From Candidatus Doudnabacteria bacterium (GTDB lineage: Bacteria > Patescibacteriota > JABMPQ01 > JAGQLO01), in assembly GCA_020429185.1 (NCBI GenBank), contig JAGQLO010000010.1, positions 1-38,908 on the forward strand: a stretch of DNA of 38,908 bases, given 5' to 3'. Under the pieces are notes generated by a model. That model ran no database searches. It worked only from the letters and a program-made list of their open reading frames with translations, and was not told the origin of the DNA. The position numbers were made by a program, and so were the translations under genes. Position 1 is the stretch's first letter; each line of letters begins with the position of its first letter. Positions 8,301-16,266 of this stretch are shown here, in pieces.

Positions 8301-8467
8301 AGCGTGCCCCTCATCCGCGAACTCTCTATGGATTCATCGCAACCCATTCAGACTGGGAGGCGCTAGACGAACGCACGCTCCGCGTCACAGCACCCACCCT
8401 CGGGAAGGATCCCCACACCCAAGTACAAACACTCGAAGTACATCTCAACGACTGGAAAACCAATTGA
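5357..8467 (+). CDS. mfd: Transcription-repair coupling factor Mfd
   Basis: Mfd releases RNA polymerase stalled at DNA lesions and recruits UvrA. The protein is about 1036 residues, shorter than the E. coli enzyme (1148). Order of parts: a divergent UvrB-like N-terminal region; the RNA polymerase-interacting domain starting near residue 362 (GDFVVHIDHGVAQFTG); Walker A LLAGDVGFGKTE near 519; the DEEQ box near 615; SATPIPRTLH; TTIVENGIDLPNVNTLIV; QLRGRIGRGERGAHALF; and the C-terminal TRCF domain. The start at MPTGPTDNDN is chosen because a complete promoter ends 6 nt before it; an upstream in-frame GTG at 5279 would fall inside the inverted repeat. The stop TGA overlaps the -35 box of dprA. 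Confidence 0.96.
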   Translation: MPTGPTDNDNTYPSLPTSAQAFLVSEALTTTESAAWIVNEPRDLRHIHNALRAFATQHTEAPTLRTLPTPHEDGTILDQEDRADLLQAILPTLYEHPGLLLLTTEDLNRPVPSVSFLERESVLFEVGAILPLAHAEEQLAQAGYEKAKSIEDNGTFARRGEQLTVLDPLHGAHVIEWEFDRIGKIASLAEGTPAKQLSITPISNWGKDTMALGQLLSVSPISFLALDDIEQLAAMTDGRAEQWVKQLQTTATTTFLFPAFGNEAHTQAVRLAPQSQLREHLLQSTQLKTQIWTHHVEQAQRLFPEHEVLQLPTTTPPFPGFRSEAWNLQVITDFDLPELAGPTQQFKPRAKLDTAFIQSLSPGDFVVHIDHGVAQFTGTETNIIDEGEREFLVLEYAKQDRLLVPVLYSDKVSKYLGSGVPTVHRLHGASWHHVKERVKEDAERLAQELLSAAASREAHRGTALPQDSEAVQALIAAFPYEETPDQAKAWEEIRNELEGLPDPEHKQPMDRLLAGDVGFGKTELAIRAAFKVVDADKQVMVLAPTTILAQQHFDRFSERLTNTGTELGLLTRFESAKEQRETTKRFRDGKIDLLIGTHRLLSKDIQPKNLGLIVIDEEQKFGVKQKEHLKRFRADTDILSLSATPIPRTLHAAIGGLRTMSTITTPPKGRKEVETTISAYSDDLVDKAIHTEIEREGQVFYLHNRVATIDAQAKRLRTRYPDLTIEVAHGQMSEGQLQKVMEAFDRGDIQVLVCTTIVENGIDLPNVNTLIVHDATRLGLSQLYQLRGRIGRGERGAHALFLYHREELTGVAKDRLQALQEAQRLGSGLELALRDMEIRGAGNLLGKEQSGRINAIGIALYARLLQQSVEELKTGKHAPELLNVSVDLPVDAFLPKTYITDNGERLETYQRLTTAATHGSETLQEEVTRIQQLHGPLPQEATEFVRVTRLKAIAQEAGILSIDFQAARGPRQQEGSFLITFQRAPHPRTLYGFIATHSDWEALDERTLRVTAPTLGKDPHTQVQTLEVHLNDWKTN

Positions 8468-8491
8468 CAGAACGGGTACACACGCTACCCG
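8464..8491 (+). promoter_or_regulatory. dprA promoter, predicted leaderless
   Basis: Consensus TTGACA overlaps the mfd stop codon. After 16 bp comes TACCCG, then 6 nt and the dprA ATG at 8498. The geometry is the same as at mfd. Confidence 0.6.
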
Positions 8492-8497
8492 TGAAGC

Positions 8498-9331
8498 ATG
8501 CAAGCAACACAACTCACGGACATCCCAGAACACCTTCAGAAACTTCACGACCCACCAAGACAACTTTGGCGTAAGGGAGTGCTGCCTTCATCAGAACGTC
8601 CACACATCGCGATCGTCGGTACACGCCATCCTTCAGATGCGGGAAAGCGCATCACAAGACGCCTCGCTGGAGAACTTGCGAGTGCAGGATGCGTCATCGT
8701 CTCCGGACTCGCGTTCGGCATTGACGCCGAAGCACACACGGCCGCACTCGATGCGGGCGGACAAACGATTGCCGTGCTTGCATCAGGAGTCGATCAGCCA
8801 GGACCACCTTCAAGCATACCCATCGCAACACGCATTCTTGAACACAAGCAAGGATGCCTACTCTCTGAATATGCTCCAAGCACTCCAGCACTGAAACATC
8901 AGTTTATCGCCCGCAATCGTATCGTTTCTGGACTTGCACAGCTCACGCTTGTGATAGAGGGAGGAGAAACATCTGGTACCCGTTCAACAGCAGAATTTGC
9001 ACTGCAACAAGGGCGCGAAGTAGGTGCCATTCCTGGCTCGCCACTTCATCCGATGAGCGCAACACCAAATGCTCTCTTGAAAGATGGAGCACATGTGATC
9101 ACCTGCACACAAGATGTACTCGACATCCTCCAAATCACATCAACACATATCAGTTCCAACACCACACCCTCACCCATCGAACGATTTCTCCAATACGGAC
9201 CGCAGACGTTCGAGGAGATTCAAAACGCATTACAACAAGGCCACGAAGAATGTATGTCAGCCCTTACAGAATTAGAGCTCGCGCAACGCATCACAAGAGA
9301 TGTATTTGGCAGATACTGTCGGAAGACATAA
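8498..9331 (+). CDS. dprA: DNA-processing protein DprA
   Basis: DprA binds incoming single-stranded DNA and loads RecA during natural transformation. The 277-residue protein contains the Rossmann-like DprA core: AIVGTRHPSDAGKR, IVSGLAFGIDAEAH, HQFIARNRIVSGL, GTRSTAEFALQQGREVGAIPG and NALLKDGAHVI. A short C-terminal winged-helix-like part follows (TFEEIQNALQQGHEECMSALTELELAQRI). The N-terminal SAM-like domain of many homologues is absent. Presence of DprA fits competence, which is common in small-genome candidate phyla. In many bacteria dprA lies directly before topA; here a secreted-protein gene on the opposite strand separates them. Confidence 0.95.
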   Translation: MQATQLTDIPEHLQKLHDPPRQLWRKGVLPSSERPHIAIVGTRHPSDAGKRITRRLAGELASAGCVIVSGLAFGIDAEAHTAALDAGGQTIAVLASGVDQPGPPSSIPIATRILEHKQGCLLSEYAPSTPALKHQFIARNRIVSGLAQLTLVIEGGETSGTRSTAEFALQQGREVGAIPGSPLHPMSATPNALLKDGAHVITCTQDVLDILQITSTHISSNTTPSPIERFLQYGPQTFEEIQNALQQGHEECMSALTELELAQRITRDVFGRYCRKT

Positions 9332-9361
9332 AAAAAGAGCCGAATCCCTTCAGAGATTCGG
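9330..9361 (-). terminator. Intrinsic terminator overlapping the stop of the secreted-protein gene
   Basis: Minus strand: CCGAATC pairs with GATTCGG around an 8-nt loop, followed shortly by T7. The TGA stop of the secreted-protein gene (9350-9352) lies in the loop. The hairpin also sits at the 3' end of dprA. Confidence 0.8.
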
Positions 9362-9790
9362 AATTGGGACGTCAGAAAGCGGACAAAACACCGCCACATC
9401 TGACACACCGTCGGCCAACCCATCCTCTGAGTCGGACAGGTCATCACGCACCACGCACACACCTTCATCAGGAGCCTGCGGATACTTGGTCCACCACGTC
9501 ATCAAGCGAAGAACGTGCCCGTTCCCGAACCGGTCCTGCCCCGTCGAGAACGTACGAATCGCGAAACAGAATCCACGCCCTCCCTCGTTGATCGAGCACA
9601 GTCCCGTAAGACGTTGAATCACACACGGTTCTCCACGTGGAAGAAAGTAGCCATCAGAGGGCTCTTCACACGCAGGAAACGGCAACCGAGTCATCTCGAC
9701 CCGCACCATCGCCGGCCCACGCGTCATGACACCCAACATCACAACGGCGAAAGCGAGCGACAACACACCCAAAGAACAAACGGATCGCAT
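9350..9790 (-). CDS. Small secreted Cys-rich protein of unknown function
   Basis: This 146-residue protein has an N-terminal hydrophobic segment (about residues 5-22, SLGVLSLAFAVVMLGV) that reads as a signal peptide or membrane anchor. The remainder is polar with six Cys (41, 56, 65, 75, 112, 136), enough for three disulfides, and a WW pair at 99-100. I recognise no family. A purine-rich Shine-Dalgarno region (GGGGGAGAGGACAGG) precedes the ATG. It lies antisense between dprA and topA, a pair usually adjacent, with its own terminator, and shares a short divergent promoter region with topA (TTGACA at 9846-9851, minus strand; no clear -10). Its G+C is somewhat above its neighbours' (34 of 60 in 9541-9600). 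Confidence 0.65.
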   Translation of the reverse strand: MRSVCSLGVLSLAFAVVMLGVMTRGPAMVRVEMTRLPFPACEEPSDGYFLPRGEPCVIQRLTGLCSINEGGRGFCFAIRTFSTGQDRFGNGHVLRLMTWWTKYPQAPDEGVCVVRDDLSDSEDGLADGVSDVAVFCPLSDVPIPNL

Positions 9791-9870
9791 CCTGTCCTCT
9801 CCCCCTTGCGAATCCAGCCAATGAAAATGACAGATTTTGTATGAATGTCAACACTCCTATACACAGAAAG

Positions 9871-9900
9871 TTGACAACCTTTAAGTGTGTCATGTACTAC
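9871..9900 (+). promoter_or_regulatory. topA promoter
   Basis: Consensus TTGACA at 9871, then TGTACT after 16 bp or TACTAC after 18 bp. The leader would be about 20-25 nt and contains AGAAG before the ATG at 9929. A second TTGACA in the opposite direction lies 19 bp upstream. Confidence 0.6.
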
Positions 9901-9928
9901 TGCGCGGGATTTCACTAGAAGAAACGAC

Positions 9929-12214
9929 ATGTCCAAGTCTCTCGTTATTGTTGAGTCGCCAACCAAGGCAAAAACTATCACGCGCTTCCTCGACAAGAAG
10001 AAGTTCATCGTGAAGTCTTCATATGGGCACATTCGAGATCTTCCAAAATCAAAGCTTGGTGTAGACGTCGAAAAGGACTTCGAGCCCACCTACGTCATCC
10101 CACAAAAGGCAAAGAAACCACTTGCAGAACTCAAAAAAGCAGCGGAAAAGGTAGATGACGTCATTCTCGCAACCGATGAAGACCGTGAAGGAGAAGCGAT
10201 CGCATGGCACCTTACGGAAGCACTCAAAGTAGATGCAAAAAAGGCAAAACGTATTGTGTTTCACGAGATCACTGAAAGCGCGATTAAAGAGGCGCTCGAA
10301 AAGCCGCGCACGCTCGACATGTCTACCGTCGATGCTCAACAGGCACGTCGTATTCTTGACCGTCTTGTGGGATACAACCTCTCCCCCTTCTTGTGGCACA
10401 AGATCCGCTACGGACTCTCTGCAGGGCGCGTACAGTCAGTTGCCGTACGGCTCATTGTGGAGCGCGAACGTGAAATTCAAGCGTTCAAGCCCCAGGAATA
10501 CTGGAGCATCGTTGTAGAACTTCAGAAACGAGACGGAAAAAAAGAACTGTTCGAAGCAAAGCTTGCAAAGAAAGACGGCACGCGCCTCGACAAATTCGCG
10601 ATCGAAAACGAAGAACAAGCGCAGACTATTCTGAAAGAACTGACAGAGGCAACGTATAAGGTGGAGTCGGTCACCCAAAAGGAGCGAAAGCGAACGCCGC
10701 CGGCACCATTCACAACATCAACATTGCAACAGGAGGCAAGTCGCAAGCTTGGATTCTCTGCCAAGCAAACCATGATGATCGCACAGCAACTCTACGAAGG
10801 TATTGAAGTAGGCGGTGAATCAACAGGGTTGATCACCTACATGCGTACCGACTCAAAAAACCTCTCAAAGCAGGCTCTCGAAGAGGCACAAGTCGTGATC
10901 AAAGACCACTACGGCGAAGAATACGGACTAACGGAGCCGCGCGTCTTCACGAAAAAAAGTAAAGGTGCACAGGAAGCACACGAAGCGATCCGTCCGACAA
11001 AACTCGACCGCCTTCCAGGATCCCTACAACCGTTCTTAGATGCGCGCCAGTTCAAGCTCTATGAACTAATTTGGAAACGGACGCTTGCCTGCCAAATGGA
11101 ACAGGCGACTCTAAATGCCACCTCTGTCGACATTGATGCAGGAAACGGCGCCTACACCTTCCGAGCCACAGGCCAAACCGTACAATTCGACGGCTATCTT
11201 GCTGTGTACTTTGAAAGCACGGAAGAAGATGATCTACATGAGGGAACCGCAAAAAAGAACGGAGATTCCCCTCTCACTGAAACGATTCTGCCAGAACTCA
11301 CAGAGAGCGAAGAGCTTGATGAACGTGAGATCAAGTCCAACCAACACTTCACGGAACCACCTCCACGCTATTCAGAGGCGAGTCTCGTGAAGACATTAGA
11401 AGAATATGGAATTGGTCGTCCTTCGACGTATGCTCCAACCATCAGCACAATCGTGGCTCGTGGCTACGTAAAGAAGGAACAACGTCGTCTTTACCCAGAA
11501 GACATTGGCTTTACGGTGAACGACCTTCTTGTAGAACACTTCCCCGACATTGTAGATTACGAGTTCACAGCAGGCATGGAAGCACAGCTCGATGCCATTG
11601 CAGAAGGCGAGGTGGAATGGAAACCATTCCTGAAAGACTTCTTCAACCCGCTCGTCGATCGCATCGCCGAAAAAGAAAAATCTGTCGATAAGGTTGTCGA
11701 AGAAACCGACGAAATCTGTCCAGAGTGTAAGCAGCCGATCATCATTAAATACGGACGCTTCGGGCGCTTCAAAGCCTGCACCGGCTACCCAGACTGTAAG
11801 TACACGGAGCCAATGGACGAAGAAAAGAAGCTCCGCGAAGAGTACAAAGGTGAGATCTGTGATGAATGCGGTAAGCCGATGGAAGTGAAGCAAGGACGCT
11901 TCGGTATCTTCTTAGGCTGCACCGGATACCCCGACTGCACAGGCACAAAGAAGGTTGAAAAGCGTATGGGTGTTACCTGTCCGAAGTGTAACGAGGGCGA
12001 CATTGTCGAAAAGAAAACGAAAAAGGGAGGACGCGTGTTCTACTCCTGTTCTCGCTATCCCGACTGTGAACACAGTTACTGGCAAAAGCCGACAGGAAAA
12101 GTCTGTCCGCAATGCGAGAAAGAAATTCTTGTCCTCAACAAAGACAAACGCGCTGAGTGCGCCGACAAAGAATGTGGCTACGAAGAAGAGGTCAACGAAC
12201 TCGGAGACGAATAG
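9929..12214 (+). CDS. topA: DNA topoisomerase I
   Basis: Type IA topoisomerase relaxing negative supercoils. The 761-residue protein starts with the Toprim domain (SKSLVIVESPTKAKTI; acidic motif ATDEDREGEAIAWHL near residue 83). It continues through RILDRLVGYNLSPFLW and SAGRVQSVAVRLI to the active-site Tyr near 304 in GLITYMRTDS. ARPT-like EAIRPT and YGIGRPSTYAPTI follow. From about residue 596 there are four zinc-ribbon repeats (CPECKQP, CDECGKP, CPKCNEG and CPQCEKE, each with a distal Cys pair). The start at MSKSLVIVE matches the family; upstream in-frame codons overlap the promoter. It reads towards rel, with only a weak hairpin (AGAGG/CCTCT, 12225-12240) between the two. Confidence 0.97.
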   Translation: MSKSLVIVESPTKAKTITRFLDKKKFIVKSSYGHIRDLPKSKLGVDVEKDFEPTYVIPQKAKKPLAELKKAAEKVDDVILATDEDREGEAIAWHLTEALKVDAKKAKRIVFHEITESAIKEALEKPRTLDMSTVDAQQARRILDRLVGYNLSPFLWHKIRYGLSAGRVQSVAVRLIVEREREIQAFKPQEYWSIVVELQKRDGKKELFEAKLAKKDGTRLDKFAIENEEQAQTILKELTEATYKVESVTQKERKRTPPAPFTTSTLQQEASRKLGFSAKQTMMIAQQLYEGIEVGGESTGLITYMRTDSKNLSKQALEEAQVVIKDHYGEEYGLTEPRVFTKKSKGAQEAHEAIRPTKLDRLPGSLQPFLDARQFKLYELIWKRTLACQMEQATLNATSVDIDAGNGAYTFRATGQTVQFDGYLAVYFESTEEDDLHEGTAKKNGDSPLTETILPELTESEELDEREIKSNQHFTEPPPRYSEASLVKTLEEYGIGRPSTYAPTISTIVARGYVKKEQRRLYPEDIGFTVNDLLVEHFPDIVDYEFTAGMEAQLDAIAEGEVEWKPFLKDFFNPLVDRIAEKEKSVDKVVEETDEICPECKQPIIIKYGRFGRFKACTGYPDCKYTEPMDEEKKLREEYKGEICDECGKPMEVKQGRFGIFLGCTGYPDCTGTKKVEKRMGVTCPKCNEGDIVEKKTKKGGRVFYSCSRYPDCEHSYWQKPTGKVCPQCEKEILVLNKDKRAECADKECGYEEEVNELGDE

Positions 12215-12254
12215 CCAAATAGGCAGAGGTCTTCCCCTCTTTCTCAAGCGTGGC

Positions 12255-12260
12255 TACACT
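12255..12260 (+). promoter_or_regulatory. -10 element of rel, predicted leaderless
   Basis: TACACT lies 7 nt before the ATG at 12268, matching the mfd pattern. The -35 region (around 12232) is poorly conserved. Confidence 0.5.
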
Positions 12261-12267
12261 GCGAGAG

Positions 12268-14472
12268 ATGACTATCGACTCCCTCATCGACAGTATTGAA
12301 GCGATCCCAGACAGCCGGATTGACACGGACGTGGTACGCAAAGCCTACGAAGTAGCAGAGCGCGCGCACGACGGCCAAACACGTACATCTGGAGAACCGT
12401 ACATTCAACATCCTCTTCATGTTGCCCAAACACTGGCACAACTGAAGCTCGACACATCCACCATTGCAGCGGCCATTTTGCACGACACACTCGAAGACAC
12501 AGCCGTCACAAAAGACGACATTCGTGAACAATTTGGCCCCTCTGTCCTTCGTCTTGTTGAGGGCGTGACAAAACTGAACAAGGTTCAGTTCAAGCAAAGT
12601 GAGGGTCGTGAATACATGCTCGAAAATCTTCGCAAGATGTTCCTCGCGATGGCGGCGGACATTCGCGTGGTACTGATCAAGCTGGCAGACCGTTACCACA
12701 ACATGCTCACGCTCGACGCACTTCCACAGGCAAAGCAGCGTCGTATTGCGCAGGAAACACTGAATATTTACGCCCCACTCGCAAACCGCCTTGGTATTGG
12801 GGAGCTTCGCAGTAAACTCGAAGACCTTTCCTTCCCCATTCTCTTTCCAAAAGAATCTGCATGGACGCAAAAGATCTTCGAAGAAGAAATCTCGAAAAAG
12901 CGTGACGTCCTCGAACTGGTACAACATGAGTTGCGAGAACTCTTAGAAGCAGAAGGAATTGAAGTAGAAGGAATTCACGGTCGCATCAAAGGACTCTACA
13001 GCCTCTATAGAAAGCTGTTGCGCTACAACAAGAACATCAACAAGATCTACGATCTCGCAGCGCTCCGCATTATCCTGCCGGACATTCCTTCGTGTTACAC
13101 AGCCCTCGGCCTGATTCACAAGCGCTACAAACCACTTGTAGGACGTATTAAGGACTACATCTCCATTCCAAAGTCGAACGGCTACCAATCACTGCACACC
13201 ACCGTTATCACTCCAAAGGGAGGGATCGTTGAACTACAGCTCCGTACACAAGAAATGCACCAGAAAGCAGAATACGGAGTCATCGCAAACTGGTATTACA
13301 GCGAACAAGGAAAACCCTCAGAAGGCGTTGCTCCGATGGGAGGCCACATGAAATGGGTTCAACAGTTGGCAGAATGGCAACGCGAAATCCAAAGTAGTGA
13401 AGAATTTGAAGAAAATCTTCGCATCGATGTCTTCAAAAACCGCATCTTCGTCTTCACTCCGCAAGGAGAAGTACTCGACCTTCCAGACGGTGCAACCGCC
13501 ATCGACTTTGCGTACGCCATCCATACGAGCCTCGGGCACTCTGCAAGAAGCTGTAAGATCAACCGAAAAGAGCGACCACTCGAAGCAACACTCCAAAACG
13601 GTGATGTCGTGGACATCATTACTAATGAACATAACAAGGAGGCGCCGCAACGCACGTGGCTGAGTGTGGTGAAAACAAGCTTCGCGAGACGCTCCATTAA
13701 AGAATGGCTAAGAAAAGTAGACCGCAAAGAAAAGATCTCAGAAGGACACCAACTTCTTGACCATCACATCAAACGACTAAAAGACCTCACGTTCGACGAA
13801 ATTCCAAACGCCCGACGCAAAACACTCTTAAAGACGCTGAACCTCAAAACAGAAGATGATCTGTTTCTTGCTCTCGGCCAAGGCGATCTTTCACCACGCG
13901 CCGTCATGAACAACATCTTCAAGAAAGAAGACATTATTCGGCCCCGCAAGCGACAAAGCGGCGCCTTTGGATTCCCATTTGGAAAGGAAAAAGCAGCTCC
14001 TCGCGCCTGGATCGACGGACACAATAGCTTGATCACGCACCTTGCCAAAAACTGTAAGCCAAGTGTCGGCCATGACATCAAAGTCATTATCAATCGAGGT
14101 GAACATAAGAGTGCCGTGATTCACAGCGCGACGTGCAAAAAAATTGTTCAGAAAGAACTCCACCCAGGCGAAGAAATTGTTGATGCAGAATGGGATAACA
14201 CTGCAGAAACCATTGGAGATATTTCGATCGAACTTGCCGCAATCGACCGCGTCGGCATGTTATTTGAGATCACAAATCTGATCCGAAAAACCCAGCACAA
14301 CATTGCTCTCATGCACGCAGACGGAAGCAAAACACGAGAAGGAACGGTGCGCGTCTATTTGCGTGTAGAACTCCATTCACTCGAAGAAGCCGACGAACTT
14401 CTCCAAAAACTCAGCCGCGTACAAGGAATTCTTTCAGTAAAACGCATCGAAAAGATTCCACCTCTTCAGTAA
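12268..14472 (+). CDS. rel: Bifunctional (p)ppGpp synthetase/hydrolase (long RelA/SpoT homologue)
   Basis: This enzyme makes and degrades the stringent-response alarmone ppGpp. The 734-residue protein has the full long-RSH order. The HD hydrolase domain shows HPLHVAQTLAQL, HDTLEDTA near residue 72 and KLADRYHNMLTLDAL. The synthetase domain shows GRIKGLYSLYRK, YDLAALRIILPD, RIKDYISIPKSNGYQSLHTTVI and VELQLRTQEMHQKAEYG. A TGS domain begins near 390 (FVFTPQGEVLDLPDGATAIDFAYAIHT), and a C-terminal ACT domain starts near 650 (AIDRVGMLFEITNLI). The His-Asp pair is present, so hydrolase activity is expected. Start at MTIDSLIDS follows from the -10 box 7 nt upstream; a GTG at 12250 is the alternative. 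It is convergent with parB across a palindromic terminator. Confidence 0.95.
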   Translation: MTIDSLIDSIEAIPDSRIDTDVVRKAYEVAERAHDGQTRTSGEPYIQHPLHVAQTLAQLKLDTSTIAAAILHDTLEDTAVTKDDIREQFGPSVLRLVEGVTKLNKVQFKQSEGREYMLENLRKMFLAMAADIRVVLIKLADRYHNMLTLDALPQAKQRRIAQETLNIYAPLANRLGIGELRSKLEDLSFPILFPKESAWTQKIFEEEISKKRDVLELVQHELRELLEAEGIEVEGIHGRIKGLYSLYRKLLRYNKNINKIYDLAALRIILPDIPSCYTALGLIHKRYKPLVGRIKDYISIPKSNGYQSLHTTVITPKGGIVELQLRTQEMHQKAEYGVIANWYYSEQGKPSEGVAPMGGHMKWVQQLAEWQREIQSSEEFEENLRIDVFKNRIFVFTPQGEVLDLPDGATAIDFAYAIHTSLGHSARSCKINRKERPLEATLQNGDVVDIITNEHNKEAPQRTWLSVVKTSFARRSIKEWLRKVDRKEKISEGHQLLDHHIKRLKDLTFDEIPNARRKTLLKTLNLKTEDDLFLALGQGDLSPRAVMNNIFKKEDIIRPRKRQSGAFGFPFGKEKAAPRAWIDGHNSLITHLAKNCKPSVGHDIKVIINRGEHKSAVIHSATCKKIVQKELHPGEEIVDAEWDNTAETIGDISIELAAIDRVGMLFEITNLIRKTQHNIALMHADGSKTREGTVRVYLRVELHSLEEADELLQKLSRVQGILSVKRIEKIPPLQ

Positions 14473-14478
14473 TACGAG

Positions 14479-14516
14479 AGAATAAAACACCCCGTGATCA
14501 CGGGGTGTTTTATTCT
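14479..14516. terminator. Perfect 38-bp palindrome, bidirectional terminator
   Basis: The 38 bases are a perfect palindrome centred on GTGATCAC, with a GC-rich core (CACCCCGTG) and A/T-rich outer arms ending in GTTTTATTCT on each strand. It separates convergent rel and parB. It does not match the parS consensus. Confidence 0.85.
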
Positions 14517-14525
14517 ATCTGAATA

Positions 14526-15404
14526 CTAAATCAATCGTTCAAACAACCGTTCAAACTCTTCATCAGAGAAGTACGAAAGCTCAATCTTTCCACCTTTCTT
14601 GGATGGCTTAATGCGCACAGGAGTTCCAAGTGCCTGACGAGCGGCATCTTCTGCCTGCTGCATCGCCGGTGAAAGCGAAGCCGCGGCCTTTGCATCACCC
14701 TTCACTGCCTTTGCAAGAGTTCCTTCCTGGCCCTTCACAATACGCTCTAGAGCACGAACCGAAAGTCCCTCTTCAATAATACGATCAAATAACACTGTTC
14801 GCAGCTTCTCATCTTGTACAGAGAGCAATACCTTTGCATGCCCCTCAGAAATACGTCGATCTTCAAGAGCGTGCTGCATGTCTTCAGACAGCAACAGTAA
14901 TCGCAATGTGTTCGCCACGCTCGCCCGTCCCTTTCCAACACGCTTCGCAACACGATCCTGCGTCAGGCTAAACTCGTCCATCAATCGCTTGTAGGCAATC
15001 GCCTCTTCAATCGGCGTCAGGTCGTGACGCTGCACGTTTTCCAAAATCGCAATTTCCAGCTTTTCCTGTTCGTTGGCAGTGCGAACAATTACCGGAACCG
15101 TCTTCAATCCGACCATCTTTGAAGCACGCAAACGACGCTCACCAGCGAGCAGTTCGTACCCGCCCACCTGCTCCGTCACAATCAGCGGCTGCACAATGCC
15201 GTGCTCCCGAATAGACGCCGCCAAAGCGTCGAGCGCATTTGGATCAAAATGATGACGCGGCTGTCGTGGATTCGCCGTAATATCTTCAATCGGGATCTCT
15301 AAGACCCCATCGCGCGGAGTCACCGAAATCGGTTGATTCTCTAACGTTGTTTTTTCTGGAATAAGGGAGTTTAACCCTTTTCCTAATCCTCGTGGTCGAG
15401 CCAT
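14526..15404 (-). CDS. parB: Chromosome-partitioning protein ParB
   Basis: ParB binds parS sites, spreads as a CTP-dependent clamp and works with ParA to segregate the chromosome. The 292-residue protein starts RPRGLGKGLNSLIPE. It has the N-terminal CTP-binding domain (NPRQPRHHFD, IREHGIVQPLIV, GYELLAGERRLRASKMVG), then AILENVQRHDLTPIEEA, the helix-turn-helix region (LTQDRVAKRVGKGRASVANTLRLL) and a C-terminal dimerisation segment. The ATG is 2 nt after the parA stop, so parA-parB is an operon. No parS match (TGTTTCACGTGAAACA) was seen in the window. Confidence 0.96.
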   Translation of the reverse strand: MARPRGLGKGLNSLIPEKTTLENQPISVTPRDGVLEIPIEDITANPRQPRHHFDPNALDALAASIREHGIVQPLIVTEQVGGYELLAGERRLRASKMVGLKTVPVIVRTANEQEKLEIAILENVQRHDLTPIEEAIAYKRLMDEFSLTQDRVAKRVGKGRASVANTLRLLLLSEDMQHALEDRRISEGHAKVLLSVQDEKLRTVLFDRIIEEGLSVRALERIVKGQEGTLAKAVKGDAKAAASLSPAMQQAEDAARQALGTPVRIKPSKKGGKIELSYFSDEEFERLFERLI

Positions 15405-15406
15405 AG

Positions 15407-16165
15407 CTACGGGAGAAGTGCAGTAAATTCCTCTGCCAATTTTTTATAGGACTTTGCCCCCTTTGACCAGGGAGCCGTTTCATACACAGATTTTCCAAAA
15501 CTTGGAGATTCAGCGAGTCGCACATTGCGCGGTACGATCGTTTCGAACACGCGATACGGAAAATTCTGCTGCACTTCCCGTACGACATCCTGCGAAAGCT
15601 TCAAACGACGATCGTGCATCACCATCACAGCCCCAAGAATCTCCAGGGACGGCTGCAAACGCGTCTTCACCAGATCAATGGTGCGAAGCAACTGTCCTAA
15701 TCCCTCAAGTGCGTAATATTCACACTGCACCGGAATTAAAACGTTATCGGCCGCCACAAGCGCATTCAGGGTAAGCAACCCAAGGGTCGGCGGACAGTCG
15801 ATCAGGATCACATCGTAGTTTGCCCGAATCTCAGAAAGAGCTTGTCGCAATCGAAATTCTCGTTGTGGCTGGTCAACCAACTCAATCGAAGCGCCAGACA
15901 ACTCCGGACCAGCAGAAAGTATGTCCAAACACGGAACGGACGTCTGACGAATAAGCGTTTTTGTTTCTACTCCAGACAACGCAGCGTATACCCCCTGCTC
16001 TTCTTCGTGTGTCACGCCCAATCCACTTGTAATGTTCCCCTGCGGGTCCATATCGACAACCAACACGAACTTTCCTTGCTCACAAAGAGCAGCAGCAAGC
16101 GTAAGAGCCGTGGTTGTCTTCCCCGTTCCTCCCTTCTGGTTTGCGATTGCAGTAATCATTGCCAT
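15407..16165 (-). CDS. parA: Chromosome-partitioning ATPase ParA
   Basis: ParA is the nucleoid-bound ATPase of the partition system. The 252-residue protein has the deviant Walker A motif KGGTGKTTT (about residues 11-19), VDMDPQGN, the Walker B-like region VILIDCPPTLGLLTLNAL, and the C-terminal RNVRLAESPSFGKSV. The start at 16165 (MAMITAIANQ) aligns with the usual MAKxIAIANQ opening; ATG 16159 is the alternative. A TACACT box lies 11 nt upstream, so the leader would be only a few nucleotides. It is the first gene of parA-parB, next to and divergent from the tRNA-Leu pair. Confidence 0.96.
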   Translation of the reverse strand: MAMITAIANQKGGTGKTTTALTLAAALCEQGKFVLVVDMDPQGNITSGLGVTHEEEQGVYAALSGVETKTLIRQTSVPCLDILSAGPELSGASIELVDQPQREFRLRQALSEIRANYDVILIDCPPTLGLLTLNALVAADNVLIPVQCEYYALEGLGQLLRTIDLVKTRLQPSLEILGAVMVMHDRRLKLSQDVVREVQQNFPYRVFETIVPRNVRLAESPSFGKSVYETAPWSKGAKSYKKLAEEFTALLP

Positions 16166-16176
16166 AAGCACGACCA

Positions 16177-16182
16177 AGTGTA
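16177..16182 (-). promoter_or_regulatory. -10 element of parA
   Basis: TACACT on the minus strand, 11 nt before the parA ATG at 16165. No convincing -35 box precedes it. Confidence 0.4.
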
Positions 16183-16229
16183 GCGGAGCTGCAGCAGAAG
16201 GAAAAGGCACAGAAAACCAACACAATGCG

Positions 16230-16257
16230 TTGACGAAACACGCTCATTCGCTACACT
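16230..16257 (+). promoter_or_regulatory. Promoter of the tRNA-Leu pair
   Basis: TTGACG, 16 bp, TACACT, ending 9 nt before the first tRNA. It shares the TACACT -10 seen at mfd and rel. Confidence 0.75.
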
Positions 16258-16266
16258 TCGGCTCGC

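Noticed and set aside
9630-9652. parS-like site (TCTCCACGTGGAAGA)
   Set aside because: It shares only the CACGTG core with parS, has several mismatches in the flanks and lies inside the secreted-protein gene.
11396-11893. Long antisense reading frame inside topA
   Set aside because: It is a shadow of the topA codons: it has no start context and no family resemblance, and the plus-strand frame encodes the conserved zinc ribbons.
12225-12240. Terminator between topA and rel
   Set aside because: There is only a 5-bp AGAGG/CCTCT stem followed by TTCTC, too weak to call as a separate feature.
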